Origin: Prevotella sp.
Lineage (GTDB): Bacteria; Bacteroidota; Bacteroidia; Bacteroidales; Bacteroidaceae
Assembly (NCBI GenBank): GCA_003447235.1
Contig: DLZV01000043.1
Coordinates: 47,916 to 110,692 of the forward strand
Direction: 5' to 3'
DNA length: 62,777 nucleotides
Shown: one piece after another, positions 56,594-62,777 of the stretch
How the letters are laid out: every line of letters begins with the position of its first letter
Numbering within the stretch: the first letter of the stretch is position 1
Notes under the pieces: model-generated
Seen by the model: only the letters and a program-made list of their open reading frames with translations
What the model was told of the DNA's origin: nothing
The model's database searches: none
Program-made: the position numbers and the translations under genes

Positions 56594-59251
56594 CTATTTC
56601 CCATTGAGTATTCGCTTGATGTCGTTGAGCTTGTTGAGTGCGTCCATCGGCGTGAGGTGGTCGATGTCGAGATGTAGTATCTCGTCGCGGATCTGCGAGA
56701 GCACGGGGTCGTCGAGCTGGAAGAGCGACATCTGCATTCCGTCGGTCGCCACCACATTCTCCACATTCGGTTTTCCCGCCGACCCCACCTGAGCGTTGTC
56801 CGCCTCCAGCTGCTTCAGGATCGTCGAAGCCCTGCGGACGATGGAGGGCGGCATACCTGCTATCTCGGCCACATGGATACCAAAGGAGTGCTCGCTGCCT
56901 CCACGCTCCAGTTTGCGGAGGAAGATCACCTTGCCATCCATCTCCTTGACGCTCACATTGTAGTTTTTGATGCGGTCAAAGCGTTTCTCCATCTCGTTGA
57001 GCTCATGGTAGTGGGTGGCAAAGAGCGTGCGAGCCTGGGCACGCTTGTGCTCGTGGAGATATTCCACGATGGCCCAGGCTATGGAGATGCCGTCGTAGGT
57101 GGACGTGCCGCGCCCCAGTTCGTCGAAGAGCACGAGCGAGCGTGGCGTGACGTTGTTAAGAATATTGGCAGCCTCGGTCATCTCCACCATAAACGTTGAT
57201 TCGCCCGTGGAGAGACTGTCGCTGGCGCCCACTCTTGTAAAGACCTTGTCCACCAGTCCTATGCGGGCGCGCTCGGCAGGCACGAAACAACCCATCTGGG
57301 CCATGATTGCTATGAGGGCCGTCTGGCGCAGCAAGGCCGACTTACCCGACATATTAGGACCCGTGATCATCACAATCTGCTGGCGCTCCGTGTCCAGATA
57401 GACATCGTTGGGGACATATCGCTCCCCGACAGGAAGCTGCGTCTCGATGACAGCATGGCGACCCTGACTGATGTCGAGCACGTCGCTCTCATCGACCACG
57501 GGGCGCACGTAGCCCTGCTCCTCCGCCACCTTGGCAAAGGAGAGCAGGCAGTCGAGATGGGCTATGACATTGGCATTGATCTGAATCTGCGGGATATACT
57601 CCCTCATGTCCTCCACCAACTGCATGAAGAGCGAAGTCTCGAGGGCGATGATCTTCTCGTCGGCACCGAGGATTTTCTCCTCATACTCCTTCAGTTCCTC
57701 GGTGATGTAGCGCTCCGCCTGGGCGAGGGTCTGCTTACGCACCCACTCCGCTGGCACCCTGTCCTTGAACGTGTTGCGCACCTCCAGGTAGTAGCCGAAG
57801 ACGTTGTTGAAGCCTATCTTCAGCGAACTGATACCCGTCTTTTCCATCTCTCGCTGCTGTATCTGCAACAGATACTCCTTGCCATTGTCGCGGATGGATC
57901 GCAGGTCGTCGAGCTCAGGACTGAAGCCCGCCGCTATCACGCCCCCCTTGTTGATCTGCAAGGGTGGGTCGGGCTGTATCTCCTGCTCTATTCTCTTTCG
58001 GAGCGTCTCGCAGAGGTTCAGTCGCTCGCCCACGCGCCGCATGGCCTCGTTGTCCGACTCTAGGCAAGCCGTCTTCACGGGCACGGTGGCAGCCAGCGCA
58101 TGGCGCAACTGGTTGACCTCTCGGGGCGAGATGCGGCCCACCGCCGCCTTGGAGATAATGCGCTCCAGGTCGCCGATGCGGTGAAACTCGTCGTCCACCG
58201 TCTCGCGGAAGTCCGTGTCGCGGTAGAAATACTCCACACCATCGAGCCGCTCGTTGATCTGCCTGACATCGCGCAGCGGGAAGACCGTCCACCGTCGGAT
58301 CATGCGTCCGCCCATCGGCGTGACCGTATGATCGATGACGTCAAGCAGACTCGTGCCCTCCTCCTGCATCGGCTGGAGGAGCTCCAGGGACCGGATGGTG
58401 AAGCGATCGAGACGTACGTAGCGGTCCTCCTCGATGCGGCGCAGCGAGGTGATATGAGAGATATGTGTGTGCTGGGTCAGTTCCAAATACTGCATGATGG
58501 CCCCTGCGGCAACGATGCCGTTGCGCAGGTGGTCCACGCCAAAACCCTTGAGGTTCTTGGTTTTGAAATGCTTGAGGAGCTTCTGTCGCGCCGTCTGGTC
58601 GGTGAAGACCCAGTCGTCGAGTTCAAAGGTGACGAATTTGGTGCCAAACTGCTGTTCAAAGTCCTGCTTGCGCGTGCGGTCGTAGAGCACCTCCTTCGGC
58701 TGGAAGTTGCCCAGGAGTTTCTCCACATAGTCGTAGTTGCCCTCTCCGGTGAGAAACTCTCCCGTGGAAATATCAAGCAAGCTCACACCACAAGCCCCCT
58801 TACCGAAATGGATGGCGGCAAGAAAGTTGTTCTCCTTGTAGTTGAGCACGTTGTCTCCCATGGCCACGCCCGGCGTCACGAGTTCGGTAATGCCGCGCTT
58901 CACCATCTTGTCCATCTCCGAAAGACCCTTCTTGCCCTTGATGGCGGCTCGCTTTTTCTTCGGATCCTCCAGTTGGTCGCAGATGGCCACACGCTTTCCC
59001 GCGCGGATGAGTTTCGGTAGATAGGTGTCGAGGGCATGGTGGGGAAAACCCGCCATCTCCGCCCCACTCGCCGCTCCGTTGTTGCGACGCGTGAGCGTGA
59101 TGCCCAGGATGCGCGCAGCCTCCACCGCGTCGTCGCAGTAGGTCTCATAGAAGTCGCCGCAGCGGAAGAGCAGCAGCGCCTCGGGGTGCTTATCCTTCAT
59201 CGAGAAAAACTGCCGCATCATGGGGGTAAGTCCCTTGTCGTTTGTTGCCAT
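56594..59251 (-). CDS. mutS: DNA mismatch repair protein MutS
   Basis: Recognises mismatches and recruits MutL. The 885-residue protein has the N-terminal mismatch-binding domain starting with TPMMRQFFSMKDKHPEALLLFRCGDFYETY (mismatch-contacting Phe-x-Glu as FYE near 35), connector, lever and clamp domains, and the ATPase with Walker A GPNMSGKSALLRQ at about 628 and Walker B LVLFDELGRGTSTYDG. Length and motifs are complete. It has its own promoter. Confidence 0.97.
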   Translation of the reverse strand: MATNDKGLTPMMRQFFSMKDKHPEALLLFRCGDFYETYCDDAVEAARILGITLTRRNNGAASGAEMAGFPHHALDTYLPKLIRAGKRVAICDQLEDPKKKRAAIKGKKGLSEMDKMVKRGITELVTPGVAMGDNVLNYKENNFLAAIHFGKGACGVSLLDISTGEFLTGEGNYDYVEKLLGNFQPKEVLYDRTRKQDFEQQFGTKFVTFELDDWVFTDQTARQKLLKHFKTKNLKGFGVDHLRNGIVAAGAIMQYLELTQHTHISHITSLRRIEEDRYVRLDRFTIRSLELLQPMQEEGTSLLDVIDHTVTPMGGRMIRRWTVFPLRDVRQINERLDGVEYFYRDTDFRETVDDEFHRIGDLERIISKAAVGRISPREVNQLRHALAATVPVKTACLESDNEAMRRVGERLNLCETLRKRIEQEIQPDPPLQINKGGVIAAGFSPELDDLRSIRDNGKEYLLQIQQREMEKTGISSLKIGFNNVFGYYLEVRNTFKDRVPAEWVRKQTLAQAERYITEELKEYEEKILGADEKIIALETSLFMQLVEDMREYIPQIQINANVIAHLDCLLSFAKVAEEQGYVRPVVDESDVLDISQGRHAVIETQLPVGERYVPNDVYLDTERQQIVMITGPNMSGKSALLRQTALIAIMAQMGCFVPAERARIGLVDKVFTRVGASDSLSTGESTFMVEMTEAANILNNVTPRSLVLFDELGRGTSTYDGISIAWAIVEYLHEHKRAQARTLFATHYHELNEMEKRFDRIKNYNVSVKEMDGKVIFLRKLERGGSEHSFGIHVAEIAGMPPSIVRRASTILKQLEADNAQVGSAGKPNVENVVATDGMQMSLFQLDDPVLSQIRDEILHLDIDHLTPMDALNKLNDIKRILNGK

Positions 59252-59342
59252 AGTCAGCCTTTGCCTTGTTGAATTGTTGCCGCAGAGGGAGAAAAATCAA
59301 GCAAGCAGCGTGGCTCTTCCCCTTCGCGAAAGTTCAAGGATG

Positions 59343-59373
59343 CAAAAATACAAAAATAAGGCCGAATGGCAAA
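59343..59373 (-). promoter_or_regulatory. Promoter of mutS
   Basis: On minus TTTG (59370-59373), 19 nt, TATTTTTG (59343-59350); a second identical -7 box is adjacent (59351-59358). The leader is about 90 nt. Confidence 0.7.
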
Positions 59374-59390
59374 ATGATACCCCCGTTTTT

Positions 59391-59434
59391 GTGCCTGGCG
59401 GGCGCAAAAAGTTCGAGGCGCGCCCGCCCAGCAC
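59391..59434 (-). terminator. Stem-loop between the P-ATPase stop and mutS promoter
   Basis: 59391-59405 and 59420-59434 pair over 15 positions except two, with nine uninterrupted G/C-rich pairs next to the 14-nt loop. On minus it begins 16 bp past the ATPase stop; it is not followed by a U run. Confidence 0.5.
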
Positions 59435-59449
59435 ACAGATTCTGCGCCC

Positions 59450-62296
59450 TTAGCCGACGCAGCGCTTGAGCCAGTTCCAGCCCTCCCGCACCCACAGGAC
59501 GAGGGAAGAGCCCAGGATGATGATGGCCCAGTCCGTCACTTTGAGGTCGCAGACGTTGAAGAAATGCTGTATTCCCGGCAGTTCCACCATTGCTATCTGT
59601 CCAATGAAGATGATGGCCACGATCAGTAGCAGTCCCTTGCAGCCCTTGAAATGGAGGGCGCTGCGTCCCGTCTCGAAGGCCCTGGAACAGAAGAGATAGA
59701 AGAAATGGGTCATCACGAAGATGGTGAAGAAGAGCGTCTCCTCGTAGCGGGTCAGTCCGTCGGACGCTCCGAGGCGCACGTGGAGCAAGTCCATGAGACT
59801 CGTGATGCCGGCGTGCTCGAAGATATAGAGCAGCACGAAGAGCAAGACGAAGAAGCAGCCGCCCACACCCAGGATATTTTCATACATCGCGCGGGTGAGG
59901 ATGAAGGCCTTGCGGTCTCGCGGCTTGTCCCGCATCACGCGCTCCGAGGGCGGCAGCGAAGCCAGAGCCATGGCGGCAAAGGTGTCCATGATGAGGTTCA
60001 CCCATAGCATCTGCGTGACCGTGAGCGGGCTCTGCGTGCCCATGAAGGCTCCGCTGAGAACGATGAAGCACGCCGCCACATTGACCGTGAGCTGGAAGAG
60101 CAGGAAGCGCTGGATGTTCTTGTAGAGCGAGCGTCCCCACATCACGGCCTTGCCGATGGAAGAGAACGAGTTGTAGATGATCGTGATGTCGCTCGCCTCC
60201 TTGGCCACGGCCGTTCCGTCGCCCATCGAGAGTCCGACGTGGGCCGCCTTGAGGGCAGGTGCGTCATTGGTTCCGTCGCCCGTCACGGCCACCACCTGGT
60301 CGAGTTTCTGCAGCGCCTCTACGAGCCGTTTTTTGTCCATGGGGCGCGCCCGGGCAATGATTTTCAGGTCCATCACACGGCGAGCAAGTTCCTCGTCCGA
60401 GAGGGCTGCAAACTCCGGCCCGGTGATGATTTCCCTGTCTCCGTCCTGCGGAGTCCAGAGACCTATCTGGCGCCCTATCTCCTTGGCCGTTCCTGGCGTG
60501 TCGCCCGTGACGATTTTGATCAAGATGCCCGCCTTCATACATTTCTCTACTGCTGCCGGCACATCGGCCCTCACGGGGTCGCTGATAGCCACAATGCCTT
60601 GGAAGGTAAGGCCCTTCGCCACCACCTTGCCCTCAGCGATGGCCTCCTCGCCGTCCTTGAGTGGCAACGAGGCAAAGCCCAGCGTACGCATGGCCTGGCC
60701 TTGATAGCCAGCCAGCCAGCCATCGATGGTCTCGCGCGCCACGTCTCCTGCCGTCTGGGCACAGAGCGAGAGCACGATCTCGGGCGCACCCTTGACGTAG
60801 AGCACGCGCTGCCCTCCGAGCCGAGGCGAGCGGACGACAGTAGCCATATATTTGCGCTCTGTGGAGAAGGGCAGTTCCTCGTCGATGGAAGCAGCCTCGC
60901 GCAACTGGCGGTAGTCCACGCCCTGCTGGTCGAGCCACAGCAGGAGAGCACCCTCAGTAGGGTTGCCCAGCACCTGGGGCGACTTCGGGTCGGAGAAATC
61001 CAGCGAGGCCGTGGAGTTGACGGCCATTCCCTCGGCCACAGCATCATCCCGAAGGCATCCCGAAGGCATCCCGAAGAAACGGCTCTCATAGACCTGCATT
61101 TTGTTCTGCGTCAGCGTGCCCGTCTTGTCAGTACAGATAACGGTCGTAGCCCCCATCGTCTCGCAAGCATGCATTTTTCTGACGAGGTTGTTGGTCTTGA
61201 GCATCCGCCGCATACTGTAGGCCAAGCTCAGCGCCACGGCCATGGGAAGTCCCTCGGGCACGGAGACGACTATAAGCGTCACGGCTATCATCAACGTGTT
61301 GAGCGTATAAGTCACCAGATCGTCCCATTGCTCCGCACCGCCAAGCGACAGATGGAAATAGTAGATCATGGCCAGCAGCAGGAGGAAGTAGCTGGTGGAA
61401 GCCACGGCCTTGAACGTCCAGCGCCAGCGCTTGAAACGGCAGATGACAAGGTAGAAGAACAGCGCCGTGGGCAGAGCCAGCGTCCAGACCACGGGCGCCC
61501 AGTCGAAGAAGACGATGAGCCGTCCCACGATGATGAGGGCTGCGAATACATAACTGACGTTGGTCACCAGCAGTCCGAGGCGGTCCAGTTGCTCGTTGAG
61601 CGGCGTGCGGACACTATTGTCTATCTGTGCGGCCTCGAAGACCTTGCCATTCTCCGTGGCGTCGCCCACGGCCGTGACGCGCATCCTGCCGTGGCCCTCC
61701 ATCACCTTCGTGCCGCGCAAGACGCGGTTGGTGGCAAAGGTGGCATTGGGGTCGAAGTCTTCGGGGTGAATGCTCTTGCGGCAGACGGGCTCTCCCGTGA
61801 GCGACGACTCATCGACCGAGAGGCTCACCGCCTCCAAGAGTTCGCCGTCTGCGGGAATCTCCGCTCCCGTCGGCAGCACCACAATATCGCCCACCACCAC
61901 CTCGCGCTTGGGGATGGAGGTGACGTTGCCGTCGCGGATCACCTCCACGGGCTCATCGTCGTGGACCTGGTTGAGAATGGAAAACTGCTTGTCGGCCTCG
62001 CGCTCGAAGTAGAAGGACACGGCTGTAGCCAGGAATATAGCCACAAAGATGCCCACCGGCTCGAAGAAGACCGTCGCGCCGTGGTGCAGACCATAATACT
62101 CGTAGCAGGCTATGCCGATGGAGAGGACACCCGCGAAGAGCAGGATAATGATCAGCGGGTCCTTGAACTTCTCCAGGAAAAGCGACCAGACGGACGCTTT
62201 TTTCGGCGGAGTAAGGACATTTTCCCCGTATTTCTGACGACTGGCCACCACCTCCTCGGCACGAAGCCCCATGATGTGTTGTTGATCTTTCATCAT
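59450..62296 (-). CDS. Calcium-transporting P-type ATPase (P2, PMCA/SERCA-like)
   Basis: Membrane pump that exports a divalent cation, probably Ca2+, at the cost of ATP. The 948-residue protein has the N-terminal cation-ATPase segment, TGE in DESSLTGEPV, the ion site VSVPEGLPMAVALSLAY in helix 4, phosphorylation Asp390 in DKTGTLTQNK, the nucleotide-domain hinge TGDGTNDAPALK, and six C-terminal helices with NLIMDTFAAMALA. The order and PEGLP motif fit calcium rather than heavy-metal or K+ pumps. It is monocistronic or followed by mutS with its own promoter. Confidence 0.92.
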   Translation of the reverse strand: MMKDQQHIMGLRAEEVVASRQKYGENVLTPPKKASVWSLFLEKFKDPLIIILLFAGVLSIGIACYEYYGLHHGATVFFEPVGIFVAIFLATAVSFYFEREADKQFSILNQVHDDEPVEVIRDGNVTSIPKREVVVGDIVVLPTGAEIPADGELLEAVSLSVDESSLTGEPVCRKSIHPEDFDPNATFATNRVLRGTKVMEGHGRMRVTAVGDATENGKVFEAAQIDNSVRTPLNEQLDRLGLLVTNVSYVFAALIIVGRLIVFFDWAPVVWTLALPTALFFYLVICRFKRWRWTFKAVASTSYFLLLLAMIYYFHLSLGGAEQWDDLVTYTLNTLMIAVTLIVVSVPEGLPMAVALSLAYSMRRMLKTNNLVRKMHACETMGATTVICTDKTGTLTQNKMQVYESRFFGMPSGCLRDDAVAEGMAVNSTASLDFSDPKSPQVLGNPTEGALLLWLDQQGVDYRQLREAASIDEELPFSTERKYMATVVRSPRLGGQRVLYVKGAPEIVLSLCAQTAGDVARETIDGWLAGYQGQAMRTLGFASLPLKDGEEAIAEGKVVAKGLTFQGIVAISDPVRADVPAAVEKCMKAGILIKIVTGDTPGTAKEIGRQIGLWTPQDGDREIITGPEFAALSDEELARRVMDLKIIARARPMDKKRLVEALQKLDQVVAVTGDGTNDAPALKAAHVGLSMGDGTAVAKEASDITIIYNSFSSIGKAVMWGRSLYKNIQRFLLFQLTVNVAACFIVLSGAFMGTQSPLTVTQMLWVNLIMDTFAAMALASLPPSERVMRDKPRDRKAFILTRAMYENILGVGGCFFVLLFVLLYIFEHAGITSLMDLLHVRLGASDGLTRYEETLFFTIFVMTHFFYLFCSRAFETGRSALHFKGCKGLLLIVAIIFIGQIAMVELPGIQHFFNVCDLKVTDWAIIILGSSLVLWVREGWNWLKRCVG

Positions 62297-62384
62297 TGAT
62301 AATCTTATACTTACCGCCCCACTCCACTTTCTCTCTTCTTTCCCTTAGCCTAAGGCGAAGGGAGGGGGCGTTTTTTGAGGAATG

Positions 62385-62416
62385 CAAAGTTAGCGACAAT
62401 ACCAAAGAGCAACAAA
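62385..62416 (-). promoter_or_regulatory. Promoter of the P-type ATPase gene
   Basis: On minus TTTG (62413-62416), 20 nt, TAACTTTG (62385-62392); both boxes are exact. The transcript would have a leader of about 80 nt. Confidence 0.75.
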
Positions 62417-62521
62417 CGATTTATAATTATTTATTAGTAGCCAAACATATTTTTAGACAAACGTCATCGAATTGTAACAATCCGCCTGAATGAGGTCGTT
62501 CCACAAGAGATCTGCAGTCGA

Positions 62522-62636
62522 ATCTTATCTACAACCGAAACAAAGGGTAAGCTACGACCAAGACGAAAGGTAAGCTATGACCGAGACGAAGGGTAAGCTA
62601 TGACCGAGACGAAGGATAAGCTACCATTGAGACGGG
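62522..62636 (+). repeat. Five 23-bp tandem repeats at the right end
   Basis: Units at 62522-62544 (degenerate), 62545-62567, 62568-62590, 62591-62613 and 62614-62636 (degenerate) share GGTAAGCTA(C/T)GACC and GAGACGAA. The middle three differ at only a few bases. 23 bp is not a multiple of three and no ORF is supported. The following 20 bases (CAGCTACC..) may be a further decayed unit. Confidence 0.9.
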
Positions 62637-62777
62637 CCCTCAGCTACCGTGGGTCGCTCCTTGTTCTATGTGTCTCATGAGTTGCCAATGCGATAGTCTC
62701 TATGACGTCATTTGGTAGAATCACACCTATCTCTAAGACCTTCCAAAAATGAAGTTACTGAAGTTTCGCAAGTGGTT

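Larger units (their letters stand above)
62297..62777. other. Right-end gap: ATPase promoter and repeat array
   Basis: The 481 bp contain the ATPase leader with a CCTTAG/CTAAGG palindrome (about 62343-62355), its promoter, an array of 23-bp repeats and, from 62637 to the end, no gene or family-like ORF. The next gene lies beyond the window. Confidence 0.6.

Noticed and set aside
60239..62299. 686-residue plus-strand ORF opposite the P-type ATPase
   Set aside because: Antisense shadow; the ATPase frame has all catalytic motifs.
62522..62636. CRISPR array
   Set aside because: Units are directly adjacent without unique spacers and no cas genes are near; the same holds for the other arrays.

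Overview
The window is chromosomal DNA of a Bacteroidota bacterium, most likely a fairly GC-rich member of the Prevotellaceae (order Bacteroidales). The evidence is consistent: promoters of the Bacteroidota type (TTTG-N19/20-TAnnTTTG) precede many genes, Shine-Dalgarno sites are mostly weak, and there is a hybrid two-component regulator next to a fructan hydrolase. Clade-typical proteins also occur (DUF4271, DUF6089, DUF4254, DUF6242, a T9SS sorting domain, the long form of IspG, glycine-lipid acyltransferases). No phage, plasmid, insertion sequence, CRISPR, rRNA or tRNA was recognised, and most of the window is core chromosome.

Layout. 1-3320 (minus): a cloverleaf-like palindromic element at the left edge, then a glsA-glsB-sdaA operon (glycine-lipid acyltransferases and L-serine dehydratase). 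3321-20306 (plus): a complete division and cell wall (dcw) cluster, mraZ-rsmH-ftsL-ftsI-murE-mraY-murD-ftsW-murG-murC-ftsQ-ftsA-ftsZ, without murF or ddl, starting at a promoter covered by three 10-bp-phased MraZ boxes and ending in a strong stem-loop. 20625-30440: a small fructose/fructan locus, with TonB-type receptor, GH32 fructosidase and hybrid two-component system on minus, and MFS sugar permease and fructokinase divergently on plus. It has no SusC/SusD pair. 30723-38000 (minus): M16 peptidase, then DUF4254, a GT9 glycosyltransferase, xerD and a comEC-like gene. 38315-40800 (plus): purE and ispG. 40904-47928 (minus): the envelope cluster DUF6089-uppS-bamA-three OmpH/Skp paralogues-murI. 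48027-50969 (minus): a predicted surface lipoprotein and a predicted T9SS cargo protein. 51242-56448 (minus): metK-DUF4271-hemD-rnpA-yidD-tyrS. 56594-62296 (minus): mutS and a calcium-type P-ATPase.

The genes centre on envelope construction: peptidoglycan precursors (murC, D, E, G, I, mraY, uppS), divisome (ftsA, I, L, Q, W, Z), outer membrane assembly (bamA, OmpH/Skp), and lipids (glsA/glsB). The fructose locus reads as a self-contained module: GH32 releases fructose in the periplasm, the hybrid sensor detects it, the permease imports it and the kinase traps it.

The most unusual feature is not a protein. Seven gaps carry short degenerate repeats, each with its own sequence and unit length (12, 24, 25, 21, 22 and 23 bp tandem units, plus a 35-bp direct repeat). 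The 21-bp array after ftsZ lies between a promoter-like sequence and a stem-loop and may be part of a small RNA gene. I found no clear undescribed protein system; the repeat arrays and the candidate small RNA are the best leads.
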